Positions 1 through 7,301 of a stretch of 36,472 bases of DNA are shown piece by piece. Origin of the DNA: an uncultured Bacteroidota bacterium (GTDB lineage Bacteria > Bacteroidota > Bacteroidia > Flavobacteriales > Flavobacteriaceae); contig CACAZM010000018.1 of NCBI GenBank assembly GCA_902536935.1, forward strand, positions 1 through 36,472. The letters are read 5' to 3'. The first letter of the stretch is position 1, and each line of letters begins with the position of its first letter. Both the position numbers and the translations under genes were made by a program. The notes beneath the pieces are model-generated. The model was not told the origin of the DNA, did no database searches, and was given only the letters and a program-made list of their open reading frames with translations.

Positions 1-1
1 C

Positions 2-256
2 CAGCGTCATATCAGTAGAAACTTCCGCTATCCCGAAATCGCTCAAGAAATGGGAATCCAAGGCAGAGTTTATGTGCAATTCGTGATTTCTAAAAACGGG
101 GACATTATTGGAATTCGTACGCGAGGCCCAGATAAAAATCTTGAAAAAGAAGCACAAAGGATTATTGGAAAATTACCCAAAATGACTCCTGGTAAACAAA
201 GAGGTCGTCCCGTTCGAGTTCCGTTTAGTATTCCAATTACTTTCCGCTTACAGTAA
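2..256 (+). CDS. TonB C-terminal domain protein (5' end outside window)
   Basis: This is the last 84 residues of a protein whose beginning lies before the window; the frame is open from base 2. The segment has the look of a TonB C-terminal domain: a YPEIAQEMGIQGRVYVQF core, then ISKNGDI and a closing run of beta strands ending in VPFSIPITFRLQ. TonB C-terminal domains sit in the periplasm and contact the TonB box of outer membrane transporters, passing on energy from the ExbBD motor. An internal ATG at 50 would give a 68-residue protein, but it would cut the domain, so it is not the start. The gene is followed by a strong terminator and is transcriptionally separate from the oxidase genes. Which TonB paralogue this is cannot be told. 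Confidence 0.8.
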   Translation, partial: QRHISRNFRYPEIAQEMGIQGRVYVQFVISKNGDIIGIRTRGPDKNLEKEAQRIIGKLPKMTPGKQRGRPVRVPFSIPITFRLQ

Positions 257-263
257 ATAATAC

Positions 264-287
264 ACCCGGTTTTCGCCGGGTTTTTTT
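264..287 (+). terminator. Rho-independent terminator after the TonB gene
   Basis: A 6-bp GC-rich stem, ACCCGG pairing with CCGGGT around a TTTTCG loop, runs directly into seven T residues. It begins 7 bases after the TonB stop codon. Confidence 0.9.
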
Positions 288-298
288 ATACAGAATCA

Positions 299-329
299 TT
301 GCCTAAAGTACTAAGGTGCAGTATCTTTG
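299..329 (+). promoter_or_regulatory. Bacteroidota-type promoter for ctaB
   Basis: TTG at 299-301 and TATCTTTG at 322-329 are separated by 20 bases. This fits the Bacteroidota sigma-factor consensus (TTG at -33, TAnnTTTG at -7). The ctaB ATG is 15 bases past the -7 box. It is the only clear promoter before the oxidase genes 345-1807. Confidence 0.65.
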
Positions 330-344
330 TAGCCGAATTGCACA

Positions 345-1250
345 ATGATTAAGACAACTACTCCACATTCAGGATTTTTAAGCGTAGCATTGGTCTTTAC
401 CCAATATTTTGCGCAGCTGACAAAAGCACGTCTTAGCTTCAGCGTTGTTTTTTCGAGTATAACTGGTTATATTTTAGGCTGTGAATTGATTGACTCCAAC
501 GAATTGAGTCTACTTCTGTTTGGTGGCTTAGCGATAGCAGGAGCTTCGAATGCGTTTAATCAGATTATAGAACGTGATATTGATGCCCAAATGGAGCGCA
601 CCAAAAACCGACCACTACCATCGGGTAACATGACCCAAACAACGGCTTTTTGGATTGCTGTTGCTCTCTCCATTTCGGGTTTGATAGCTCTCTATGCAAT
701 CAATCCCAAAACCGCGATGTTTGCTGCCATTTCCATGTTTCTTTATACCAGTGTTTATACGCCTTTGAAAACAAAAACACCACTCGCTGTTTTTGTTGGG
801 GCCTTTCCGGGAGCAATTCCTTTTATGCTTGGTTGGGTCGCTGCCACAGGCTCTTTTGGACTTGAGGCAGGAACCTTGTTTATGATTCAATTTTTTTGGC
901 AATTCCCTCACTTTTGGGCGATCGGTTGGCTGATGTTTGAGGACTACGATCGAGTGGGGATGAATATGCTCCCCAGTGGGAAACGAGATCGAAAAACGGC
1001 TTTACAAGCCGTACTTTACAGTGTTTGGACTCTCGTAATTTCCATATTCCCAGTGTTGGGGATTACAGGCTCCTTACAAATTTCACTTGTTGCAGCAATT
1101 TTGGTTGCATTGTCTGGATTAGGGCTTATTATTTCTGCCATGCGCTTGTATCAAAAACTCGACCATCAATCGGCTAGACAACTGATGATTGTTAGTGTGA
1201 TTTACATCTCATGGATTCAGATTATTTATGTAATTGATAAATTGATATAA
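345..1250 (+). CDS. ctaB: Protoheme IX farnesyltransferase (heme O synthase)
   Basis: This integral membrane UbiA-family prenyltransferase attaches a farnesyl group to protoheme IX, giving heme O, the precursor of the heme A used by cytochrome oxidases. The 301-residue length is normal. The first Asp-rich motif is at residues 72-90 (N72, D78, D80, then MxRTxxRP), and the second conserved loop, DYDRVGMNML, follows mid-protein. About nine hydrophobic segments are visible. The ATG at 345 sits 15 bases after a good promoter. The stop overlaps the next start by one base (TAATG), so it is probably translationally coupled to the subunit III gene. The products of the following genes build the oxidase that receives this heme. 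Confidence 0.95.
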   Translation: MIKTTTPHSGFLSVALVFTQYFAQLTKARLSFSVVFSSITGYILGCELIDSNELSLLLFGGLAIAGASNAFNQIIERDIDAQMERTKNRPLPSGNMTQTTAFWIAVALSISGLIALYAINPKTAMFAAISMFLYTSVYTPLKTKTPLAVFVGAFPGAIPFMLGWVAATGSFGLEAGTLFMIQFFWQFPHFWAIGWLMFEDYDRVGMNMLPSGKRDRKTALQAVLYSVWTLVISIFPVLGITGSLQISLVAAILVALSGLGLIISAMRLYQKLDHQSARQLMIVSVIYISWIQIIYVIDKLI

Positions 1251-1807
1251 TGGAACAATCCAAAAATATTCGCGCAAAAAAAATGATGCTTTGGTTTTCA
1301 ATGATCAGTATCTCGATGACCTTTGCAGGACTTACCAGCGCTTATGTTGTTAGTAAGTCAAGGCCAGACTGGTTGGACGACTTTAGTCTCCCAATCTCTT
1401 TATATTGGAGTACGCTTGTGATTCTGTTAAGCAGTATGACTTTCTGGCAAGCCAAAAAGAAATTGACAACACAACCAAAAGCGACACCAAGCTTATTATG
1501 GGTGACCTTAATCCTCGCGTTAGCATTTGTATTCTTGCAATTCCAAGGGTTTTCGAGTTTAGTTGATATGGGATACTATTTCACTGGTGCGCAAAGTAAT
1601 GTCACTACTTCGTTTTTATATGTCTTAGTGTTAGTTCACCTCGCGCATTTGGTCGCAGGACTCGTTGTTTTATTGGTGGTGATAATCAATCATCGCCGTG
1701 GGAAATATGCGGAAAAATCACTTGGATTTTCCCTCGCTCATACCTTCTGGCATTTTTTAGGTTTTTTGTGGGTGTATTTGTTTCTCTTTCTATATTTTTT
1801 ACGATAA
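1250..1807 (+). CDS. Cytochrome c oxidase subunit III, short form
   Basis: This is a 185-residue heme-copper oxidase subunit III-like protein with five predicted membrane segments (about residues 12-32, 46-65, 82-100, 121-143, 163-184). It resembles the short CyoC-type forms. The last third has the conserved pattern HLAHLVAG and a C-terminal HTFWHFLGFLWVYLFLFLY stretch, where the His and Trp positions match family signatures. Subunit III carries no redox centre and is thought to support proton uptake and stability of subunit I. It starts at the last base of the ctaB stop and is followed by a second, longer subunit III gene. Flavobacteria commonly have this pair; subunits I and II are not in the window. 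Confidence 0.9.
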   Translation: MEQSKNIRAKKMMLWFSMISISMTFAGLTSAYVVSKSRPDWLDDFSLPISLYWSTLVILLSSMTFWQAKKKLTTQPKATPSLLWVTLILALAFVFLQFQGFSSLVDMGYYFTGAQSNVTTSFLYVLVLVHLAHLVAGLVVLLVVIINHRRGKYAEKSLGFSLAHTFWHFLGFLWVYLFLFLYFLR

Positions 1808-1813
1808 ATCACG

Positions 1814-1821
1814 TATTTTTG
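1814..1821 (+). promoter_or_regulatory. Candidate -7 promoter element before the long subunit III gene
   Basis: TATTTTTG, an exact TAnnTTTG match, lies 26 bases before the ATG at 1848 in the 40-base gap after the short subunit III gene. I find no TTG at the expected -33 spacing, so this may be a weak internal promoter. Confidence 0.4.
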
Positions 1822-1847
1822 TACAACCAAAACTGTAATGGATTCTT

Positions 1848-2828
1848 ATGGACGCAACGTTGACAAACAAATCAGAAAATGAAAACATTTGGGGAGGCGG
1901 TAACAAACCGTTAAATGCGAGCTACGGGAAAATGATGATGTGGTTTTTCATCGTTTCCGACGCCCTTACTTTTTCGGGCTTTCTCGCTGCTTATGGCTTT
2001 TCTCGTTTTAAGTATATTGAATCATGGCCGATTGCGGATGAGGTGTTTAATCACTTTCCTTTTTTACATGGTGTAGATGCACCCATGTACTATGTGGCCT
2101 TGATGACATTTATTTTGATTTTTTCATCAGTAACGATGGTACTTGCAGTTGATGCAGGGCATCATATGAAGAAAAATAATGTTGCGTTTTACATGCTTCT
2201 TACCATTGTTGGAGGCGCTATCTTTTTGGGCTCACAAGCATGGGAGTGGAAAAATTTTATCAATGGACAGTATGGTGCTGTCGAAACCCAAGGCGGGCAG
2301 ATTTTACAGTTTGTAAATGCAGAAACGGGCAAGCGTGTCAACCTGAGTTCATTTGCGACATCGATTCCTACCGAACGCGCCCAACACGAAGCAAAAAACG
2401 GCGTATGGTATGTAACTGAATCTACACTGCCGACTTATTCAGTTGAGGAGGTCACTGCTGGATTTTTGGCCAATGATAATCTGCTGATTAAAACCCAACA
2501 AAATGATGCCCAAGGGCATAAGATCGTATTGGATCGAGAGAGTTCGATTGACAAAATCAGTCAAGCCGTACATGTTGTTGAAGGGGCCAACTTGATCCGA
2601 AATGAATATGGGAGTCCGCTTTTTGCCAACTTCTTCTTCTTTATTACTGGCTTTCACGGATTTCACGTTTTTACAGGTGTGCTGATCAATCTCATCATTT
2701 TCTTCAATGTTGTGATTGGAACCTATGAAAAACGAGGACACTACGAAATGGTGGAAAAGGTCGGATTGTACTGGCACTTTGTTGACCTCGTTTGGGTCTT
2801 TGTATTCACATTCTTTTATTTGGTGTAA
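1848..2828 (+). CDS. Cytochrome c oxidase subunit III, long form with extramembrane insert
   Basis: This second subunit III has 326 residues. The N-terminal part has membrane segments near 28-48, 77-101 and 113-134, ending in GSQAWEW. The C-terminal part has FFFFITGFHGFHVFTG (from about 262) and a final helix containing LYWHFVDLVWVFVFTFFYL. Between them lies a hydrophilic stretch of about 120 residues (138-255) that is absent from the compact proteobacterial subunit. From memory, flavobacterial homologues have about the same length, so the insert appears to be a lineage trait; its role is unknown to me. The gene is followed after 2 bases by the subunit IV gene. Confidence 0.9.
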   Translation: MDATLTNKSENENIWGGGNKPLNASYGKMMMWFFIVSDALTFSGFLAAYGFSRFKYIESWPIADEVFNHFPFLHGVDAPMYYVALMTFILIFSSVTMVLAVDAGHHMKKNNVAFYMLLTIVGGAIFLGSQAWEWKNFINGQYGAVETQGGQILQFVNAETGKRVNLSSFATSIPTERAQHEAKNGVWYVTESTLPTYSVEEVTAGFLANDNLLIKTQQNDAQGHKIVLDRESSIDKISQAVHVVEGANLIRNEYGSPLFANFFFFITGFHGFHVFTGVLINLIIFFNVVIGTYEKRGHYEMVEKVGLYWHFVDLVWVFVFTFFYLV

Positions 2829-2830
2829 TT

Positions 2831-3211
2831 ATGGCAGTAGAACACAAGTTATCAATTTTTCGTGGGCGTTTAACCTTTAAGTCGGTTACCCAAAAAATAT
2901 GGGGCGTTTTGATTTTTTTATCCATCGTAACCATTGTTGAGGTTGTACTTGGGATTTTTAAGCCACAAGTTCTGATGAATACGTTTTTGGGAATGAAACT
3001 TCTCAACTGGATTTTCATCATTCTCACCATCATTAAAGCATACTATATTGCATGGGATTTCATGCACCTGCGCGACGAGCGAAGAAGCTTTACAAGCTCA
3101 ATTGTTTTACCACTGCTTATATTGATTCCTTACCTTATTTTTATTCTTCTTCTTGAAGCCGACTACATCTACAAGGTGATGTTGGACGGCTTTGTAACTT
3201 GGGATTTTTAA
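2831..3211 (+). CDS. Cytochrome c oxidase subunit IV-like protein
   Basis: This is a 126-residue membrane protein with about three hydrophobic helices (near 24-45, 56-75 and 90-113), matching the prokaryotic cytochrome c oxidase subunit IV family (CyoD/CtaF-like small subunit). The conserved flavobacterial pattern KAYYIAWDFMHLRDERRSF is visible between helices two and three. I chose the ATG at 2831 over the upstream in-frame ATG at 2792. The upstream one would overlap the subunit III gene by 37 bases and add 13 residues not expected for the family. The subunit is non-catalytic and probably stabilises the complex. Confidence 0.85.
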   Translation: MAVEHKLSIFRGRLTFKSVTQKIWGVLIFLSIVTIVEVVLGIFKPQVLMNTFLGMKLLNWIFIILTIIKAYYIAWDFMHLRDERRSFTSSIVLPLLILIPYLIFILLLEADYIYKVMLDGFVTWDF

Positions 3212-3221
3212 TTTTCTCAGT

Positions 3222-3845
3222 GTGAAAAAGTACATTGTACTTACTGTGTTGTTTGTACTCCCCTTAGTGGTTTACCTTTTCTTTGCCTCTGGGATTAATC
3301 ATTTTGCAAAACTCCCTGTTGTCACCAATACAGTTATTGATGTTGCAGCGTTTTCGGACGAGAAATTCAAAGACAAAATTACCATTGTAGGATTTTTGGG
3401 ATTAGATGTGTCTCAACAAAAAGGGAATGCCCTAAACCTTAATCAAAAAATTTATAAACGATTTCAGGAATTTGAAGACTTTCAGTTTTTGATGGTTCAG
3501 CCAAAAGGAACAGAAGAGAGTTGCCAACAGTTGGTAGATGAGTTGTCTCGAAGTACGCAAGTGGATACTACGGGATGGAAGTTTGTCTTTTTGGATCCTA
3601 TTCAGATTCAACTGGTCTTCGATCGACTTAACACCCCCTTGGAATTGGATAAAACGCTCGGATCGCCATATGTGTTTATCATTGATAAAGATGGCTCTCT
3701 ACGAGGGCGGGACGACAATGAAAATGTTGGGTATGACGCGCGCTCTGTTGCCGATATTCATAACAATATGGTAGATGATGTAAAGGTCATTTTGGCAGAA
3801 TACCGTTTAGCTCTAAAGAAGTACAACACGGATCGAAAAATATAA
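3222..3845 (+). CDS. SCO-like thioredoxin-fold membrane protein lacking copper cysteines
   Basis: This 207-residue protein starts at GTG. One N-terminal membrane segment (about 3-24) is followed by an exported thioredoxin-like domain containing KITIVGFLG, a LNQKIYKRFQEF stretch and SPYVFIIDKDGSLRGR. It ends in a conserved helix, DDVKVILAEYRLALKK. The strand-loop order resembles SCO proteins. However, the position where SCO carries CxxxC reads FLGLDVSQQKG, and the only cysteine is in EESCQQL. It cannot bind copper as a normal SCO does. It sits directly before a true SCO gene (3 bases apart). Homologues at this place are known in flavobacteria, usually unnamed. A structural or chaperone role in oxidase assembly is inferred from the context. 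Confidence 0.75.
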   Translation: MKKYIVLTVLFVLPLVVYLFFASGINHFAKLPVVTNTVIDVAAFSDEKFKDKITIVGFLGLDVSQQKGNALNLNQKIYKRFQEFEDFQFLMVQPKGTEESCQQLVDELSRSTQVDTTGWKFVFLDPIQIQLVFDRLNTPLELDKTLGSPYVFIIDKDGSLRGRDDNENVGYDARSVADIHNNMVDDVKVILAEYRLALKKYNTDRKI

Positions 3846-3848
3846 ACC

Positions 3849-4550
3849 GTGAAAAAGAACGCATACATTGGGATATCTTTTATTCTTTTGGTTTTTGGGA
3901 TTTTGTTTGTGCCCAAAATTGTTGATCGTATTCAACATCAAGATTGGGTGTCTTCCGACCGGTTGAGCATCTCTCAAGAAGAAATGGTCTATATAAACCT
4001 AAATGGGGAGAATAAAAAAGTACCTGACTTTGTTCTGACAAATCAAGATAGCTTACTCATTTCCAATGAAGATTATTTTGGAAAAGTCTATATCGTTGAA
4101 TTCTTTTTTACGAGTTGCCCCACGATTTGTCCACGAATGAATGTCAATATGAAAAAAATAGAGGCGGTTTTTGGTCATCGAGACGATTTTGGAATTGCCT
4201 CCATAACAATTGATCCCAAAACAGATACCCCTACGCAGCTCAAAACATACGCAGAGTCCTATGAAGTGTTTAGTCCAAATTGGCACTTTCTGACTGGTGA
4301 ACAAAGTGATATTTATGATCTTGCGAATCGTGGGTTTAACATTTTTGCAGGCATCAATCCAGATGTGGCAGGGGGCTTTGAACATCAAGGATACTTTGCT
4401 TTGGTCGATCAAGAAGGATTTATCCGATCGCGCACCGATAGTGCTGGTAATCCAATTGTTTATTATCTTGGCATCGATGAAAAGGATGTTGACCAACAAG
4501 GTACAGAAATGCTATTGGAAGACATCCCAAAATTGCTAGAAAATGAATAA
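3849..4550 (+). CDS. SCO1/SenC family copper chaperone for cytochrome oxidase
   Basis: SCO proteins help deliver copper to the CuA site of oxidase subunit II. This one has 233 residues and starts at GTG. An N-terminal membrane anchor lies at about 5-22, and the thioredoxin-like domain has TSCPTICPRM with both copper-binding cysteines (C90 and C94) and the distant ligand H179 in FEHQGY. The strand VYIVEFFFTSC and the ITIDPKTDTP loop are classic for the family. It follows the copper-less paralogue and its 3' end overlaps the DUF420 gene by 8 bases, so the set is co-translated. It is membrane-tethered with the active site outside the cytoplasm. Confidence 0.93.
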   Translation: MKKNAYIGISFILLVFGILFVPKIVDRIQHQDWVSSDRLSISQEEMVYINLNGENKKVPDFVLTNQDSLLISNEDYFGKVYIVEFFFTSCPTICPRMNVNMKKIEAVFGHRDDFGIASITIDPKTDTPTQLKTYAESYEVFSPNWHFLTGEQSDIYDLANRGFNIFAGINPDVAGGFEHQGYFALVDQEGFIRSRTDSAGNPIVYYLGIDEKDVDQQGTEMLLEDIPKLLENE

Positions 4551-5082
4551 GAAAAAACTGTATAATCGACTCATCACGGTGACCTCAATTGCCATCCCTG
4601 TAGTGGTTGCCATTTTGTTTCGTGTTCGAATCCCAAATGTGGAACCCCTCGACCAACTTCCACCAATCTATGCTGGAATAAATGCCTTGACAGCGATATT
4701 TTTACTGATTGCATTGGTGGCAATCAAACAAGGAAAGCGTAAGTTGCACGAACGCTTGATGAAGGTCAATATTTTGTTTTCTCTCGCATTTTTGTTGATG
4801 TATATCGCCTATCATATGACCTCCGATCCAACTCCGTATGGGATTGTTGATGGTGTATTTGTGGCTAGTCAGACCTCTAAAATGATTTATTTTACAATTT
4901 TGATATCACATATCATTTTGTCAATTGTACTCATTCCCTTGGTGTTATTGGCGTATTCGAAGACAGTATTAGTGGATTTTGTGGCTCATAAAAAAATCGC
5001 ACGGATAGCCTTCCCCATTTGGCTTTATGTGACCATTACAGGAGTGGTTGTTTACCTCATGATTTCACCTTATTACACATGA
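4543..5082 (+). CDS. DUF420 family membrane protein (oxidase assembly)
   Basis: This 179-residue protein has five predicted membrane segments and the pattern KLHERLMKVNILFSLAFL followed by MYIAYHMTSD and an ISHIILS helix, with His residues placed as in DUF420 proteins. The Gram-positive relative CtaM is required for activity of heme-copper oxidases. The position at the end of a heme O synthase, oxidase and SCO operon supports the same kind of job here. The start overlaps the SCO stop by 8 bases and its TGA overlaps the next ATG (ATGA), showing tight coupling. The exact biochemical step is not known. Confidence 0.85.
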   Translation: MNKKKLYNRLITVTSIAIPVVVAILFRVRIPNVEPLDQLPPIYAGINALTAIFLLIALVAIKQGKRKLHERLMKVNILFSLAFLLMYIAYHMTSDPTPYGIVDGVFVASQTSKMIYFTILISHIILSIVLIPLVLLAYSKTVLVDFVAHKKIARIAFPIWLYVTITGVVVYLMISPYYT

Positions 5083-5294
5083 AACTGATTAGATACCATT
5101 TGATATTTACTTTATTGTTTGCAAGTGAGCTCGTCTCTGCGCAATGTTCGATGTGTAGAGCGGTCTTGGAATCAGGTGCAGACGCAAAAATGGCCGAACA
5201 ACTCAACGATGGTATTGTTTATTTGATGATGATGCCTTACCTCCTAGTTGGTACAATTGGATTTATTGTTTATCGTAAGTTCTACAAAAAATAG
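5079..5294 (+). CDS. Small membrane protein with an exported CxxC
   Basis: This 71-residue protein starts by ATGA overlap with the DUF420 stop. Residues 1-21 look like a signal peptide or N-terminal helix ending in VSA. Then comes QCSMCRAV (C23, C26), a short acidic linker, and a second membrane helix at about 48-66 ending in basic residues. If the N-terminal segment is cleaved or spans the membrane, the CxxC lies just outside the membrane. There is no His after the second Cys, so it is not a c-type heme site. It is not a lipoprotein either, because Q precedes C23. I recognise it only as a small gene that follows DUF420 in flavobacteria. Metal or thiol handling for the oxidase is a guess from context. 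Confidence 0.7.
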   Translation: MKLIRYHLIFTLLFASELVSAQCSMCRAVLESGADAKMAEQLNDGIVYLMMMPYLLVGTIGFIVYRKFYKK

Positions 5295-5298
5295 CACT

Positions 5299-5320
5299 TT
5301 TATTATGCACGCATAATAAA
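5299..5320. promoter_or_regulatory. Perfect palindrome, candidate operator of the efflux operon
   Basis: Two 10-base arms, TTTATTATGC and GCATAATAAA, are separated by only AC. The site lies between the oxidase operon and the ABC efflux operon, 57 bases before the ABC ATPase ATG. A possible -7 box, TATATTTA, is at 5327-5334, which would place the -33 region inside the palindrome. A 2-base loop and no T-tract make a terminator unlikely. A dimeric repressor site is inferred. Confidence 0.5.
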
Positions 5321-5377
5321 TTCAATTATATTTACCTGTCGATTTATAAACAGTTTTTTTTAATACAATAGATTCCC

Positions 5378-6082
5378 ATGATAGAACTTCGTGATATTCA
5401 CAAGTCGTACAACCTCAGTACTAATCCATTGCATGTATTAAAAGGGATTAACCTGACGGTAGAAGAAGGTGAGTTAGTTGCTATTATGGGTGCATCAGGT
5501 TCTGGAAAATCAACAATGCTTAATATTTTGGGGATGCTGGATGAGGCGGATTCTGGTACATATACTCTTGACAATACACCAATTGTGAAACTAAACGAAA
5601 CCAAAGCAGCACAGTATCGAAATAAGTTTTTAGGATTTGTATTCCAGTCATTCAATCTAATCTCTTATAAAACTGCACTCGAAAATGTTTCACTCCCGCT
5701 TTATTACCAGGGATTACCTAGAAAAGAACGACAAAAAAAGGCAAAAGAGCAGTTGACAAAAGTTGGCTTAGGGGAACGGACACACCATGTTCCAAGTGAG
5801 CTCTCTGGAGGAGAAAAGCAAAGGGTAGCTATTGCTCGAGCACTCGTTACAAATCCAATGGTACTTCTTGCGGATGAACCAACAGGAGCCCTTGATACCA
5901 AAACATCTTGTGAGCTGATGGCATTAATACAAGAAATTAATGACCAAGGCAAAACGATTGTTGTAATTACACACGAGTCGGATATTGCCAATATGTGTAA
6001 ACGAATCGTGTTTTTACGAGATGGCGTAATTGTTAAGGACAAGAAAATCAAACAGAAAAAAGCGAAAGATTATGTGGAATAG
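5378..6082 (+). CDS. ABC transporter ATPase, MacB/LolD-type
   Basis: This 234-residue ATP-binding subunit has the full motif set: Walker A GASGSGKST (38-46), Q-loop Q90, signature LSGGEKQR from 142, Walker B VLLADE (162-167) with EPTGALD, and switch His199. The sequence style (GMLDEADSGTY, FQSFNLI) is that of the MacB/LolD/FtsE class, whose partners are FtsX-like mechanotransmitting permeases. Here ATPase and permease are separate genes, unlike fused E. coli MacB. The basic tail is KDKKIKQKKAKDYVE. The stop overlaps the first permease start by 11 bases. With the next four genes it should power a tripartite efflux or export system. Confidence 0.93.
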   Translation: MIELRDIHKSYNLSTNPLHVLKGINLTVEEGELVAIMGASGSGKSTMLNILGMLDEADSGTYTLDNTPIVKLNETKAAQYRNKFLGFVFQSFNLISYKTALENVSLPLYYQGLPRKERQKKAKEQLTKVGLGERTHHVPSELSGGEKQRVAIARALVTNPMVLLADEPTGALDTKTSCELMALIQEINDQGKTIVVITHESDIANMCKRIVFLRDGVIVKDKKIKQKKAKDYVE

Positions 6083-7301
6083 AGATAGCTGGCTAGAGAT
6101 TTTCGAAACCCTTCGTAAAAACAAATTAAGAGCAGCTCTTTCTGGTTTTACGATTTCATTGGGGATCTTCATTTTTGTTACACTTTACGGCTTTGGGAAT
6201 GGACTGAAAAATGCATTTCAAGAATTTTTTCTTGACGATGCGACCAATACCCTTTGGATTTATCCTGCCCAAACTACCAAACCATACAAAGGGTTTAAAT
6301 CACGGCGAAATATTGAATTTAAAAACGATGACTTAAAAGATTTAGAGACGGATTTCAGTTTGTTTCTTGAAGGAATTACACCTCGAATCTCTAGAGGTTC
6401 GCAAGTCAGTTATCTTACAGAGAGTAATTCTTACACGGTACGCGCTGTTGGCCCTGTGCATCAAGACATTGAGAAATCCTTGGTATATGCGGGTCGCTAT
6501 ATTAATGAAATCGATCTTGAGCAATACAGTAAGCATGCGGTGATTGGCCGCCTTGTTGCAAAAGATTTGTTTAAATCGGAAGACCCTCTCGGTAAGTTTG
6601 TCATTATCAATGACATTGCCTTCAAAGTCGTTGGTCTTTTTTATGATGAAGGTGGAGATAACGAGGAAAGGATGGTCTATATCCCATATACGACCCAACA
6701 GAGATTGTCAGGCGGAACGGATCGAGTCGATCAGATTGTATTGACGTTTCGCCCTGAAATCGGATATCAAGGGGCATTACAACTAGAAGCAAACATCAAA
6801 AAGTTTTTAAAACGAAAACACCATATCGATCCAAATGATCCAGCTGGTATTTATATTCGAAATGTTGCTAGCGATCTAAAGCAGAACCAGGATTTTGCCA
6901 GCGTGTTGCAGTATATTGTAACTTTTGTTGGGATGGGAACGCTAATCGCAGGCATCATTGGCATCAGTAATATTATGGTCTATGTTGTTCGGGAACGCAC
7001 TAAAGAATTGGGGATACGTAAAGCCATAGGCGCTACACCAAAAACGATTATTGGAATGATTTTACACGAGTCCATTTTTATCACTTCAGTAGCTGGCTAT
7101 ATAGGTTTGTTTGCTGGTGTTGGTACACTCGCACTGATTGGTGACAATCTGGAAGATTTTTTTATATATAATCCACAAATAAATATAGGTACAGCTGTTT
7201 TTGCCACTTTTTTACTAATTGGTTTTGGAGCCATTGCGGGCTATATCCCGGCAAAGCGTGCAGCACGTATTAAACCGATTGTAGCCCTTAGAGACGAATA
7301 A
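6072..7301 (+). CDS. MacB-type ABC permease 1 (FtsX family)
   Basis: This 409-residue permease has the MacB layout: N-terminal membrane helix (about 21-42), a large periplasmic domain, and a C-terminal FtsX block of three helices. The block includes GTLIAGIIGISNIMVYVVRERTKE and then LGIRKAIGATP, ending in PAKRAARIKPIVALRDE. I chose the ATG at 6072 (MWNRDSW) because it aligns with the start of the second permease (MFKILFDRDTWQEIF). The longer in-frame start at 6030 would add a basic tail overlapping the ATPase gene. It overlaps the ATPase gene by 11 bases and the next permease by one base. In MacB systems the periplasmic domain couples ATP hydrolysis to extrusion through the MacA-TolC duct. 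Confidence 0.92.
   Translation: MWNRDSWLEIFETLRKNKLRAALSGFTISLGIFIFVTLYGFGNGLKNAFQEFFLDDATNTLWIYPAQTTKPYKGFKSRRNIEFKNDDLKDLETDFSLFLEGITPRISRGSQVSYLTESNSYTVRAVGPVHQDIEKSLVYAGRYINEIDLEQYSKHAVIGRLVAKDLFKSEDPLGKFVIINDIAFKVVGLFYDEGGDNEERMVYIPYTTQQRLSGGTDRVDQIVLTFRPEIGYQGALQLEANIKKFLKRKHHIDPNDPAGIYIRNVASDLKQNQDFASVLQYIVTFVGMGTLIAGIIGISNIMVYVVRERTKELGIRKAIGATPKTIIGMILHESIFITSVAGYIGLFAGVGTLALIGDNLEDFFIYNPQINIGTAVFATFLLIGFGAIAGYIPAKRAARIKPIVALRDE

Noticed and set aside
615-911. 98-codon minus-strand frame inside ctaB
   Set aside because: Low-complexity basic peptide antisense to conserved heme O synthase motifs.
4053-4499. 148-codon minus-strand frame opposite the SCO gene
   Set aside because: It is the mirror of a well-supported SCO coding sequence, with no start context or recognisable domain.
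5299-5320. Palindrome read as the terminator of the oxidase operon
   Set aside because: The loop would be 2 bases and no T-run follows, so it is reported as a candidate operator.
6030-6071. Upstream start for the first permease adding 14 basic residues
   Set aside because: The extension overlaps the ATPase gene and has no counterpart in the second permease.
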